Shown: piece after piece, positions 8,236 to 15,790 of the stretch
How positions within the stretch are numbered: the first letter of the stretch is position 1
Layout of the letters: each line of letters begins with the position of its first letter
Assembly (NCBI GenBank): GCA_025351875.1
Contig: JANXVA010000744.1
Location: 1-32,144 of the forward strand
Reading direction: 5' to 3'
DNA length: 32,144 bases
From: Myxococcales bacterium
GTDB lineage: Bacteria; Myxococcota_A; Polyangia; Polyangiales; Polyangiaceae
Notes under the pieces: generated by a model
Databases searched by the model: none
What the model was told of the DNA's origin: nothing
What the model saw: only the letters and a program-made list of their open reading frames with translations
Position numbers and translations under genes: made by a program

Positions 8236-8849
8236 GCGACGTCCTTCCGGACGAGCGTGAAGTATTCGTTCATGGGCTTGCCCTTGTGCGCGCGGCCGAT
8301 CGCCACGTGGGTCGACACCTTGTGCATGAAGTCGATCATGCGGCCGTAGACGAGGCCGCCGATGAGCCCCTCGTTCGGTGCGATGTCCGGCCAGCTCGCG
8401 GGCTTGTGCTTGGGCAGGTCGTTGTAGTCAATCGCGACCTCACCCGCGTGCTCCGGGCCGTCCTTGGCGTTCGCCATGCGGACGACGAAGTAGCCTGGAC
8501 CGGTGAACGAGTTCGTCGACGCGTGGTTGTAGCCACCCAGCTGGAAGGCCTCACCCTCGAGCTTGCAGAAACGCTTCTGCGAGTTCGAGAAGAGGGGAAG
8601 CGTGTTGTGCAGATCGTGGACGACCTCGACGAGCGGGCCGACGCTCGGCGGGACGAAGAAGTCGAGATCGATGGGCTGGCCCTTCGCCGCCTCGTAGATC
8701 GCCCTCTGGCGTGCCTTGTTCCAGCTTCGCGAGGCATGGACGCGACCTTCGTGGCCGAGCCCGTCGAGGATCTCGGCGAGGCGGGGGAGGTCGATGGTGG
8801 GGTCGAGGAGAACGCTGACGTCCATGGGCAGATCGTTAGCACGGATCAT
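8232..8849 (-). CDS. Conserved hypothetical protein, about 205 residues
   Basis: ATG 8849 (MIRANDLPMDVSVLLD) and ATG 8825 (MDVSVLLDPTID) are both possible starts; the frame is open further up but that part overlaps the divergent lipoprotein promoter region. The protein is soluble, without signal peptide or membrane segment. It has well-ordered segments such as QPIDLDFFVPPSVGPLVEVV, NTLPLFSNSQKRFCKLEGEA and a histidine-containing PASWPDIAPNEGLIGGLVYG. I do not recognise a family or catalytic motif. Its TGA overlaps the presumed CTG start of the FemAB-like gene, so the two are probably translationally coupled and may act together. Confidence 0.7.
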   Translation of the reverse strand: MIRANDLPMDVSVLLDPTIDLPRLAEILDGLGHEGRVHASRSWNKARQRAIYEAAKGQPIDLDFFVPPSVGPLVEVVHDLHNTLPLFSNSQKRFCKLEGEAFQLGGYNHASTNSFTGPGYFVVRMANAKDGPEHAGEVAIDYNDLPKHKPASWPDIAPNEGLIGGLVYGRMIDFMHKVSTHVAIGRAHKGKPMNEYFTLVRKDVA

Positions 8850-8893
8850 AGGAATTTGGCCCGGCCGTGCGGTCTGGGGTTCGATGCCGGGCA

Positions 8894-9478
8894 ATGGCAA
8901 GCCGTCTCTCCCTTTGTGCCGCTTCCGTGCTCACCCTCGCCCTCGTCGCGGGCTGCGACTCCCCAGGCTTCAGCCTGAAAGCAAAGGCGCCCACCGCAGG
9001 CGGGCCGAAGGCCGGGCAGACGAATATCACCAGCGCGCCGCTCCCGTCCAAGGACGGGATGGCGACCGGACCGACCGTCGACACCGCCGGGCTGAGCGTC
9101 TCGAACGAGATCGCCACCGCCTGCGGCATCGCGGTCAAGGCGGACGGCAAGCCCGTCGCGCCGAGCTTCGAGTACGACTCGGCCGCGCTCGCCGAGGAGG
9201 ACCGGGTCTTGCTCGGGCAGGTCGCCAAGTGCCTCACCGAAGGCGCGCTCAAGGGCCGCCACGTCACGCTCATCGGCCGCGCCGACCAGCGCGGTGAGCC
9301 CGAGTACAACATGACGCTCGGCGGTAGCCGCGCCGACACCGTCAAGCGCTACATGGTCGACCTCGGCGTCGGTCGTGACGCCATGCTCGGGACGTCGCGC
9401 GGCGAGATGGACGCGACCGGCAAGACAGAGGCCGAGATGGCCCACGACCGCCGCGTCGACGTCGAGCTCGTCAAGTAG
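8894..9478 (+). CDS. OmpA-family (Pal-like) lipoprotein
   Basis: 194 residues from ATG 8894. The signal peptide ASRLSLCAASVLTLALVAGC ends in the lipobox Val-Ala-Gly-Cys; GTG 8867 would add nine residues in front and is less likely. The C-terminal half matches the OmpA peptidoglycan-binding fold: a strand FEYDSAALAEEDRVLL, then VTLIGRADQRGEPEYNMTLG, SRADTVKRYMVDLG and the closing DRRVDVEL. The Asp and Arg residues that contact diaminopimelate in this family (in NMTLGGSRAD and DRRVD) are in place. It probably tethers the outer membrane to peptidoglycan. It stands alone, without tol genes nearby. Divergent from the conserved hypothetical gene at 8849. Confidence 0.85.
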   Translation: MASRLSLCAASVLTLALVAGCDSPGFSLKAKAPTAGGPKAGQTNITSAPLPSKDGMATGPTVDTAGLSVSNEIATACGIAVKADGKPVAPSFEYDSAALAEEDRVLLGQVAKCLTEGALKGRHVTLIGRADQRGEPEYNMTLGGSRADTVKRYMVDLGVGRDAMLGTSRGEMDATGKTEAEMAHDRRVDVELVK

Positions 9479-9486
9479 CTTCTCGG

Positions 9487-9510
9487 GCCGACAGCCTCCC
9501 GGAGGTCGGC
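9487..9510. other. Stem-loop between OmpA-like and DNA glycosylase genes
   Basis: GCCGA (9487-9491) pairs with TCGGC (9506-9510), and inside it CCTC (9495-9498) pairs with GAGG (9502-9505), with a three-base bulge. No T tract follows, so it may be an attenuator or a weak terminator. Confidence 0.4.
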
Positions 9511-9523
9511 TAAGGTCTGCGCC

Positions 9524-10132
9524 GTGACCGCCGCGCTGGCTGGATACGACGACCATCTGCCGCGCGAGTTCTACGCTCGCGACGCCCTCGTGGTGGCGCG
9601 TGCGCTCGTGGGGACGTACCTCGTTCACGGGCATCGTGTCGCGCGCATCGTCGAGACCGAGGCCTACCGCGGGCCGAAGGATCTCGCGTGCCACGCGCGC
9701 GCGGGGGTGACCAAGCGAACGCGCACGCTCTACGGCCCCGCGGGCCACGCCTACGTGTTCCTCATCTACGGCATGTACGACTGCTTCAACGTCGTATGCC
9801 TCGGGGAGGGGAAGGGGCACGCTGTGCTGATCCGCGGCGTGGAGCCCGTGCTGGGAGTACCCGAGGATGTGCGCAGCGATGGGCCCGGACGGCTCGCACG
9901 TGCGCTCGACATCACGAGGGCGGACAACGGCGCGGACCTCGTCTCGTCGACACACCTCTACCTCGCGCCACGGACGAAGCGCCCGCGCATCGCCGTCAGC
10001 GCGCGCGTCGGGGTCGCCTACGCCGGGGAGATCGCGGAGGCACCGTGGCGCTTCCTCGACCCGACGAGCCGGCACGTCTCGCGGCCGCCCCCGCGGAGCA
10101 TCGGGCTCGGCGCGGTCACTTCCCGCCGATGA
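9524..10132 (+). CDS. DNA-3-methyladenine glycosylase (AAG/MPG family)
   Basis: 202 residues from GTG 9524, typical for the bacterial family. It removes alkylated purines such as 3-methyladenine from DNA as the first step of base-excision repair. Family signatures are in order: ARALVGTYLV (26-34), ARIVETEAYRGPKDLACHAR (40-59), LYGPAGHAYVFLIYGMYDCF and the later VLIRGVEP. Glu46 and Tyr48 in VETEAY match the catalytic Glu125 and adjacent Tyr127 of human AAG, and His57 in ACHA matches His136. The 3' end overlaps the convergent lipoprotein gene by 17 bases. It is one of the clearest assignments here. Confidence 0.92.
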   Translation: MTAALAGYDDHLPREFYARDALVVARALVGTYLVHGHRVARIVETEAYRGPKDLACHARAGVTKRTRTLYGPAGHAYVFLIYGMYDCFNVVCLGEGKGHAVLIRGVEPVLGVPEDVRSDGPGRLARALDITRADNGADLVSSTHLYLAPRTKRPRIAVSARVGVAYAGEIAEAPWRFLDPTSRHVSRPPPRSIGLGAVTSRR

Positions 10133-10697
10133 GCTTCTTCACCTCCCCGAAGCGCTCGTTCGGGATGGGGACGGAGAGGTTGTACTGTACAACCTTCCAC
10201 TCGCCCTTCGCGTCGCGTACGAGCACTCCGGACCCGCGTGCGGGCCCGAGGTTCGGCGTGTCGAGATCCTCGTCGAACCACGCGAGCTCGCCGCGCACCG
10301 TGAGGTCGCGCCGCGTCGCGCGAAACGACCACGCCTTGCCGCTCGCGAAGCGCGGATGCGCGTAGGCGCGGAACTCGGGCACCGTCCAGCGCTCCTTCGC
10401 GTCCGTGCCGAGGAACACTCCGCCCTCCGCGAAGAGGCCGAAATAGGTGGTCTCGTCGGCCGCAGCCGCCGCGGCGTGGAAGCGATCGAGCGTCGACGAC
10501 GCCCTCGCCATGTCGGCGGTCCTCGCGGACGGAGGCGCGTCGACGATGTCGGCGACGGGGGTGGCGGACGCGGTGTACGGCTCTCGAGGCATGGGCGGCA
10601 TTCCTGGAGTAGCGGGAGCGCACTTCGGTGTCGCGCAGCCGCATGCGGCGCTCACGAGGACGCCCGAGAGCACGATGAGCGTACGAGAGCGGAGCAT
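10116..10697 (-). CDS. NTF2/SnoaL-like lipoprotein
   Basis: 193 residues from ATG 10697, preceded by GGCGGG. Signal peptide LRSRTLIVLSGVLVSAACGC ends in the lipobox Ser-Ala-Ala-Cys. After a proline-rich linker the domain (residues about 60-190) has the shape of an NTF2-like cone: an N-terminal helix ASSTLDRFHAAAAAADETTY, then strands in FAEGGVFLGTDAKERW, ARGSGVLVRDAKGEWKVVQY and so on. Such domains in secreted bacterial proteins often bind small ligands or act as partner domains; no catalytic residue can be claimed. It is third in a minus-strand run after bactofilin and another lipoprotein, 23 bases from the latter. Confidence 0.75.
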   Translation of the reverse strand: MLRSRTLIVLSGVLVSAACGCATPKCAPATPGMPPMPREPYTASATPVADIVDAPPSARTADMARASSTLDRFHAAAAAADETTYFGLFAEGGVFLGTDAKERWTVPEFRAYAHPRFASGKAWSFRATRRDLTVRGELAWFDEDLDTPNLGPARGSGVLVRDAKGEWKVVQYNLSVPIPNERFGEVKKLIGGK

Positions 10698-10720
10698 CCC
10701 GCCGTCGTACCAGGACGGGC

Positions 10721-11215
10721 TCAGGGGGCCGCAAAAATGACGGCGCGCGCGGTGCTCCCAGGCGTGCTTTCCACCACGAGATGGATCGCCTCGCCCCTCT
10801 TCACGCAGACCGGACCGCGCGGCGGCACCGTGCCCGACGCACCCGCGGTCGCCTCGCCTCGCGCCACGCCGCTCTCGTCGGCGAACCACGCGCGAGCCGC
10901 AGCCGACGACGCGAAGACGGCACGGAGGCAAAGGTCCTTGTCCGCGCGCACGTCGGGCGAACGCGGGAAGGTCGCCCCCGTGCGGAGTGCTTCGCGCATC
11001 AGCGGGGCCTCCGTGGGCCCGCGCGCCGCGAGCGCATCGAGCGAAGGCAAGCCGTCGGTCGTGGCGCCCGGGTCGGATGTGCCGGCGTCCGTGGTCGGCG
11101 GACGAGCTGGGCCCGTCGCCGGCGGGCGCACCGGCGGCGCGCCGCAAGCGTTCGCACCCACGGCGAGGAGAAAGGCGAGGACGAACGCGCTGGAGGCCGC
11201 GGCCGCAGACCTCAC
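10721..11215 (-). CDS. Hypothetical lipoprotein in the bactofilin operon
   Basis: 164 residues from GTG 11215, which lies 4 bases beyond the bactofilin stop; GTG 11236 is an alternative that overlaps bactofilin. The signal peptide RSAAAASSAFVLAFLLAVGA is followed by Asn-Ala-Cys, a plausible lipobox. A Pro/Thr/Gly linker follows, then a globular part with CLRAVFASSAAARAWFADES and the closing strand region VCVKRGEAIHLVVESTPGST. Two further cysteines (in DLCLRA and PVCVKR) could form a disulfide. I do not recognise a family. Its place directly behind bactofilin suggests envelope or cell-shape work, but that rests on context alone. Confidence 0.7.
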   Translation of the reverse strand: MRSAAAASSAFVLAFLLAVGANACGAPPVRPPATGPARPPTTDAGTSDPGATTDGLPSLDALAARGPTEAPLMREALRTGATFPRSPDVRADKDLCLRAVFASSAAARAWFADESGVARGEATAGASGTVPPRGPVCVKRGEAIHLVVESTPGSTARAVIFAAP

Positions 11216-11219
11216 GCGA

Positions 11220-11648
11220 TCACGCGCGCGCCACACCGGCGGGCTTCGTCATGTCGCGCGAGCTGCGCGTCTCGGTGGACTCGCGGCTCACTTCGGCCGA
11301 AGTGCCATCGCCCGCATCCATGCGGCAGGAGCCCTGGAACTCGACGCCGCGCTCGATGAAGAGCGAAGGCGAGCTGATGTTGCCGACCAGCTTGCCGGGC
11401 GCGTGGATCTCGATCGACGTGCTTGCGCGCACGTTGCCGTGGACGACGCCGCCGCGGATGATCACCGTCGCGACGTCGATCTCCGCGTGGACCTCGGCGC
11501 CGTCGCCGATGATGAGCGTGTCGTCGCTCTTGATCTCGCCTTTGAAGACGCCGTCGACGCGGACGCGACCTTCGAAGAAGAGCTTCCCTTCGAAGCGGGT
11601 GCCGCGACCGAGGAGTGCCGTGATTTCCGTGGCGGGGAGGGCGTCCAT
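11220..11648 (-). CDS. Bactofilin (polymer-forming cytoskeletal protein)
   Basis: 142 residues from ATG 11648. The core (residues about 8-105) is the right-handed beta-helix of the bactofilin family, with the typical short-turn pattern FEGKLFFEGRVRVDGVFKGE, SDDTLIIGDGAEVHAEIDV, VVHGNVRASTSIEIHAPGKL and VGNISSPSLFIERGVEFQGS. The C-terminal 30 residues are polar and unstructured. Bactofilins self-assemble without nucleotide and anchor cell-wall enzymes, polarity factors or chromosome-organising proteins. It heads a minus-strand operon with two lipoproteins and is divergent from the peroxiredoxin gene. No clear ribosome-binding site is seen; upstream is C-rich. Confidence 0.88.
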   Translation of the reverse strand: MDALPATEITALLGRGTRFEGKLFFEGRVRVDGVFKGEIKSDDTLIIGDGAEVHAEIDVATVIIRGGVVHGNVRASTSIEIHAPGKLVGNISSPSLFIERGVEFQGSCRMDAGDGTSAEVSRESTETRSSRDMTKPAGVARA

Positions 11649-11732
11649 GGGGCCGGGGGGGTAGCAGCGCCACGGCGCCGCGGCAACCGGGCTGTCTTGG
11701 CAAGCGGCCAGGATCGGCATAATCCGGAGCTC

Positions 11733-12206
11733 ATGATTTCCATCGGCACCGAGGCCCCTGATTTCGAGCTTCCCTCGAGCGAGCTCACCGCGGAGGGCCG
11801 GCCCGGAAAGCCGCTTCGGTTGAGCGATTTTCGCGGGAAAAAGCACGTCGTCCTCGCGTTCTACCCGCTCGATTTCAGCCCGACCTGCTCGACCGAGCAC
11901 GGCTGCTTCAAGGACGACTCGGTGAAGCTGGAGGCGGCCGATGCCCAGGTGCTCGGCATCAGCGTGGACAGCGCGTGGGCGCACCAGGCCTTCGCCAAGC
12001 AGATGGGCATCGGCTACCCGCTCCTCGCCGATTTCCACCCCAAAGGCGCAGTCGCAGAGAAATTCGGCGTCTACAACGCCGCGCGCGGGTTCACCAAGCG
12101 CGCGACGATCATCGTCGACAAGGCGGGCAACGTTCGCTTCACGCAGGAGCACGAGGGGCAGCGCGACGACGAGGTGATCCTCGCGGAGCTCGCGAAGCTC
12201 GGCTGA
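11733..12206 (+). CDS. Peroxiredoxin (AhpC/TSA family, Bcp/AhpE-like)
   Basis: 157 residues from ATG 11733 with GGAG four bases before the start. It is a cytosolic thiol peroxidase reducing H2O2 and organic or lipid hydroperoxides. The peroxidatic site is FYPLDFSPTCSTEHGCF, with the expected Pro-x-x-x-Thr-x-x-Cys arrangement; a second Cys follows at a Cys-x5-Cys spacing. PrxQ/Bcp resolving cysteines are usually at Cys-x4-Cys, so the second Cys here may or may not be resolving. Later family features include VLGISVDSAWAHQAFAKQMG and the strand RATIIVDKAGNVRF. Divergent from bactofilin. Confidence 0.88.
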   Translation: MISIGTEAPDFELPSSELTAEGRPGKPLRLSDFRGKKHVVLAFYPLDFSPTCSTEHGCFKDDSVKLEAADAQVLGISVDSAWAHQAFAKQMGIGYPLLADFHPKGAVAEKFGVYNAARGFTKRATIIVDKAGNVRFTQEHEGQRDDEVILAELAKLG

Positions 12207-12238
12207 AGGGGTCCGGGCTTTGTGCCACTTCGATAAGT

Positions 12239-12264
12239 GAATTCCCGCGTGTTTGTCGGGATTC
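12239..12264. terminator. Hairpin after the peroxiredoxin gene
   Basis: GAATTCCCG (12239-12247) and CGGGATTC (12257-12264) form a stem with one bulged base and a loop of CGTGTTTGT. A smaller hairpin, CACTT-CGAT-AAGTG, lies just upstream at 12226-12239. No T tract is present, so the terminator role is tentative; it may instead sit in the leader of the next gene. Confidence 0.35.
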
Positions 12265-12288
12265 GGAGCGGCGTGCTCTACTACGGCA

Positions 12289-13023
12289 ATGGGCTCTTCT
12301 TCTCGTAGCCTCGCTCTCGCCGCGCTCGTCGCGCTCCTCGCTCCCTCCACCGCTTCGGCGCAGGGGCCTGCTCCTGGGGGGACGACGTCACCGCCACCTC
12401 CCGGTGGAGGACGCGCCGCAGGTCCCGCGAGCAATGACCCACCCGCGGCGGCCGCGGCAGACGACAAAAAATCCCCCGCGAGCAGCGGCAACCTCGGCGG
12501 CGTGTCGTTCAACGACACCCCCACTCGCCGAGCTCCGCAGGCGCGCGTGCTCCGCCGTAGCGGGCCGCTCGCGACGTTCCCCGGGTTCGAGGCGCTTCCC
12601 GATGGAGGCTCGCGGCTCTTCGTGCAACTGAACCAGGCCGTGCCGGTCGAGGAACGGCGCGCCGCGGGCTCGGTCACCTACGTGCTGAAGGGCGCGCACC
12701 TCCGCGTCCACAACGATTCGAACGCGCTCGTCACCGTTCACTTCAACACGCCGGTCTTCCGCGCTCGGCTGGTGCCGCAAGGTAACGACCTGCTCTTCAT
12801 CCTCGAGCTCCGCGGCGCGGCGACCCCGACGTTCAAGCTGAACGCGAACCAGGACAAGACGTCGACGTTGCAGATCGACTTTCCCAAGGGCGATTTTCTG
12901 AGTGGCGACGGCAGCGAGAGCCTCCCCGCCGAGTCGAAGCCGCGGGCGCTCGGCAAGGGCGTGAGGGGAACGAAGGGCGCGCCCAGCACCCCGCCGCCTG
13001 CGGACGGCAACACGAATCCCTGA
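12289..13023 (+). CDS. Secreted hypothetical protein upstream of lptD-like gene (AMIN-like beta domain)
   Basis: 244 residues from ATG 12289; the signal peptide GSSSRSLALAALVALLAPST ends with an Ala-Ser-Ala cleavage site. A Pro/Gly/Ala linker (residues 25-75) precedes a beta-rich domain of about 110 residues containing GSRLFVQLNQAVPVEERRA, VTYVLKGAHLRVHNDSNALV and NDLLFILELRGAATPTFKLN. The strand pattern resembles AMIN domains, which bind cell-wall or envelope polymers, but the match is by eye only. The C-terminus is again Gly/Pro-rich. It lies 30 bases before the LptD-like gene on the same strand and may assist it in the periplasm. Confidence 0.7.
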   Translation: MGSSSRSLALAALVALLAPSTASAQGPAPGGTTSPPPPGGGRAAGPASNDPPAAAAADDKKSPASSGNLGGVSFNDTPTRRAPQARVLRRSGPLATFPGFEALPDGGSRLFVQLNQAVPVEERRAAGSVTYVLKGAHLRVHNDSNALVTVHFNTPVFRARLVPQGNDLLFILELRGAATPTFKLNANQDKTSTLQIDFPKGDFLSGDGSESLPAESKPRALGKGVRGTKGAPSTPPPADGNTNP

Positions 13024-13053
13024 GCGGCGACCGTCTCGTGATCCGGGAGCGCG

Positions 13054-15069
13054 ATGCGCAATAGCCACCGCAGCGCATCGTCCGTCGTCACCCTTGCACT
13101 CTCCGCTGTCGTCGTCCTCGCGTCGCGGACGGCGTCGGCGCGTGAGACCTCGGCGGTCGACGACGAGAGAGGCGGCGTAGGCGAGGGCGCCGATGCCGCC
13201 GCGGGCGAGCAGGACAACGACGCGATCGAGGAAGAGGCGTTCGGCCCGCGCTCCAACCTACGCACGCGTGCTCAGGAGGTCAGCTTCGATGCGAGCGCGC
13301 GTTCGCTCGAGCTCGCGGGCAACGTGCGCGTCGACTCGCCGCCGTTCCATCTCACGAGCCAGCGCATCAAGCTGACGCGCACGCGCTACGGCATCGAGAT
13401 CGTCGGCAAGGGCTCGCTCGCGTTCTGCCCGTGCCTCGGTACCCCGCTCAAGGTCGACTTCGACGAGGCGATCGTCGCGCCTCCTGGGGACCTGATCCTC
13501 AAGAACCCGACGCTGCGGTTCTACAACGTGCCGATCCTCCCGCTGCCGTATTTCTGGCTGCGCTCGGACGAGAAGCTGGGGGTGCTGCCGCCGGACATCG
13601 CGTATCGCGGGCACGACGGGCTCTATGCGGGTGGCGGTGTCCACGTGCCGTGGAAGAGCCATGGTCAGAAGAACGCGCTCGACCTCCGAGGCGGCGCGTA
13701 CGTGCTGCGCGGCTTCGTCGCCGACGCGCGGCTGCGGACGCCGTCGAGCACGACGAAGGTTCGCTATGACCGGCTGCCCGGCGGGGGCGCGAGCGTCGGC
13801 GGGCCGAACGACGACGACGGTCTGCTCGTCGATGCGCGTGGCGCGACATCGAGCGGCGAGCTCGGCATGTCCTGGGACGCCGACGTCTTGCGCGGCTCGC
13901 GCGGCATCGCATCGACGACCGAGCTCGACGCCGCGTCACGCCGCTGGGATCGGGCGACCGCCGAGGGGGTGCTACGCGGGGGGCCGTTCGTCGTCTCGAC
14001 CGCGATGCGCACCATCACGCGTCGCGGAGGTGAGCTCACGGACGTCGGTGCCGCCGGGCCGGTGACCTCGATCCGTGCGTCTGGCGCGGCGGGGACCGCG
14101 GTGACGTACGACATGACGGTCGAGGGTGGAGCGCTGCGCACCTCCGACGGGACGCGCTCGCGCGATACGTTGAGCTTCGCGCGTGCCGAGGGCGGTGCAC
14201 GCGCCGTGGGATCGCTCGGCGCGCTCGAGGCGTCCGTTTCCTTGCGCGGCGCCGGGGATGTCGCGAAGGACGCGACGCGCGACGGGACCGATCGCGCGGG
14301 CTCGGCGCGCGCGCACGTCGGCGTGCCGCTCGTACGCCGCTTCGGGTCCGAAGCGAACGATCCGTGGGTTCACGTGCTCGATCCCTACGTCGAATCGGCA
14401 ATCCTCCACGCGCACGGCAACAACCTGCTCGGCGTCTCGGCCGCGCGCGGCGCGTCGGGCATCGACGGCACCGCTCCGATCGCGACCACCGGCTTCACGA
14501 CGACGCTGGGGCGATGGAGCTCACGCGAGGCCGTCGAGCTCGGCGGCGCCGGCGGCCTCGCGCTCGCGTCGCGCCTCACGAGGTCAGGCGTCCGACCGCT
14601 CGCGCGTGGTCGAGCCGCAGCGACGCTCGCGTGGCTCGGCATCGCGGGCGACGTCGCGACCGTTCGCGGCGGCGACGATGATCGCGAGAACGGGGTCGCG
14701 GCGGTCGGTCGCGTGCGGCTCGGGCGCAGCGACGGCTTGCGTGTGCTCACCAACGTGGCGGCCCGCGACGGGCTCGATCCGGTGCTCGCGAGGGCGCTCG
14801 TCGACGCTCCGCTCGAGCCCGCCAGTGGCTTCCTCGCCGCCGAGGGGACGACGGGCGGGGCAGGGCTCGTCGTGCCGTGGGCCCATTCGGTGACGACGTC
14901 GGTCGGCGCAGACGGCGATCTCACGCATCGCGAGCTCGTCGCTGCGCGCGCCGGCGTCGAGCTCCGGGACCGTTGCGGCTGCGTGACGCTGCGGGTGATG
15001 GGCGCGCATCGCTTGGGGCGCGAGGGCGTCGACGTGTGGCTCGCGCTCGACTTCGCCGCCGACCGGTGA
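13054..15069 (+). CDS. LptD/OstA-like LPS-assembly outer-membrane protein
   Basis: 671 residues from ATG 13054, with GGGAG upstream. A signal peptide (SVVTLALSAVVVLASRTASA) and an acidic linker are followed by an OstA/LptA-type beta-jellyroll segment (residues about 70-150): VSFDASARSLELAGNVRVDS and FHLTSQRIKLTRTRYGIEIV. Next comes an LptD hallmark, LRFYNVPILPLPYFWLRSDE and KLGVLPPDIAYRGHDGLYAG, where the jellyroll passes into the barrel. The remaining 450 residues are barrel-like. LptD with LptE inserts lipopolysaccharide into the outer leaflet. The protein is a little shorter than E. coli LptD (784), and Cys pairs are few (a CPC at about residue 125), so disulfide control as in E. coli is not evident. 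It could be an LptD paralogue. Confidence 0.78.
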   Translation: MRNSHRSASSVVTLALSAVVVLASRTASARETSAVDDERGGVGEGADAAAGEQDNDAIEEEAFGPRSNLRTRAQEVSFDASARSLELAGNVRVDSPPFHLTSQRIKLTRTRYGIEIVGKGSLAFCPCLGTPLKVDFDEAIVAPPGDLILKNPTLRFYNVPILPLPYFWLRSDEKLGVLPPDIAYRGHDGLYAGGGVHVPWKSHGQKNALDLRGGAYVLRGFVADARLRTPSSTTKVRYDRLPGGGASVGGPNDDDGLLVDARGATSSGELGMSWDADVLRGSRGIASTTELDAASRRWDRATAEGVLRGGPFVVSTAMRTITRRGGELTDVGAAGPVTSIRASGAAGTAVTYDMTVEGGALRTSDGTRSRDTLSFARAEGGARAVGSLGALEASVSLRGAGDVAKDATRDGTDRAGSARAHVGVPLVRRFGSEANDPWVHVLDPYVESAILHAHGNNLLGVSAARGASGIDGTAPIATTGFTTTLGRWSSREAVELGGAGGLALASRLTRSGVRPLARGRAAATLAWLGIAGDVATVRGGDDDRENGVAAVGRVRLGRSDGLRVLTNVAARDGLDPVLARALVDAPLEPASGFLAAEGTTGGAGLVVPWAHSVTTSVGADGDLTHRELVAARAGVELRDRCGCVTLRVMGAHRLGREGVDVWLALDFAADR

Positions 15070-15150
15070 GGCGCAGGGCGCTCACTCGATGTCGAAAGCG
15101 ATTCTCAACATCACGTCTTGTCCTTGCGTGCAGCGCGCGGGAATGGCTCT

Positions 15151-15630
15151 ATGAGGGCAATGAAGGGCGACGCCAAGATCATCGACGCGCTGAACGAGAT
15201 CCTCACCGGCGAGCTGACCGCCATCAACCAGTACTTCCTGCACGCGAAGATGTGTCAGAACTGGGGTTACAAGCGGCTCTACGAGCACATTCGCAAGGAG
15301 TCGATCGACGAGATGAAGCACGCCGATCAGCTGATCGAGCGCGTGCTGTTCCTCGAGGGGCTGCCCAACGTGCAGCGCCTGGGCAAGATCAACATCGGCC
15401 AGACGGTGGTCGAGCAGCTGAAGAACGATCTCGCGGTCGAGATGGAGGCCATTCCGCGCCTGAACAGGTCGATCGAGCTGTGTCGCCAGGCCGGCGACAA
15501 CGGCACCGCCGAGCTCCTCGAGGACATCCTCGTCTCCGAGGAGGAGCACGTCGACTGGCTCGAGGCGCAGCTGGAGCTCGTGAAGCAGGTCGGCGAGGGC
15601 CTCTACCTCGCCCAGCAGATCCGCGAGTAG
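15151..15630 (+). CDS. bfr: Bacterioferritin
   Basis: 159 residues from ATG 15151 with GGGA eight bases upstream; the family start MKGD corresponds to ATG 15160. It is a 24-mer haem-containing iron store that oxidises Fe(II) at di-iron sites. Counting from MKGD, all ferroxidase ligands are in the E. coli positions: Glu18, Tyr25, Glu51, His54, Glu94, Glu127 and His130. The haem-ligand Met52 (DEMKHAD) is also present, so it is the haem-binding, catalytically active type. The bacterioferritin-associated ferredoxin gene follows 196 bases downstream. A short reading frame (15089-15154) overlaps its start as ATGA. Confidence 0.95.
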   Translation: MRAMKGDAKIIDALNEILTGELTAINQYFLHAKMCQNWGYKRLYEHIRKESIDEMKHADQLIERVLFLEGLPNVQRLGKINIGQTVVEQLKNDLAVEMEAIPRLNRSIELCRQAGDNGTAELLEDILVSEEEHVDWLEAQLELVKQVGEGLYLAQQIRE

Positions 15631-15701
15631 CGCCGCGCCGGCGGGGCGCGGATGGGGGCGGACCGGCCGGTTTTAGGGCTGATCGCGGCCAGCACGCAGG
15701 T

Positions 15702-15714
15702 AAAGTAATACTTT
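15702..15714. promoter_or_regulatory. 13-bp AT-rich palindrome between bfr and bfd
   Basis: AAAGTAATACTTT is a perfect palindrome around a central A in a GC-rich background. It may be an operator for an unidentified regulator. It is 112 bases before the bfd start. Confidence 0.4.
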
Positions 15715-15790
15715 TGAGGCTGTGGGCGAAGTGCCCGCAGCTTCAGTGCATTTATGAAATAGAACGGGATCTTTCGCCACGGCCGGCCTT

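Noticed and set aside
11697-11725. TTGGCA-N17-TAATCC as a promoter for the peroxiredoxin gene
   Set aside because: The start of transcription would fall on the start codon, although a Shine-Dalgarno (GGAG) precedes it, so it cannot serve this gene as read.
9867-11732. Upstream part of a 779-residue plus-strand frame ending in the peroxiredoxin
   Set aside because: Only the part from ATG 11733 is peroxiredoxin. The rest is antisense to bactofilin and the lipoproteins, and low in order.
15662-15674. ACCGGCCGGT followed by TTT as terminator of bfr
   Set aside because: The palindrome has no room for a loop and would leave a stem of only three base pairs.
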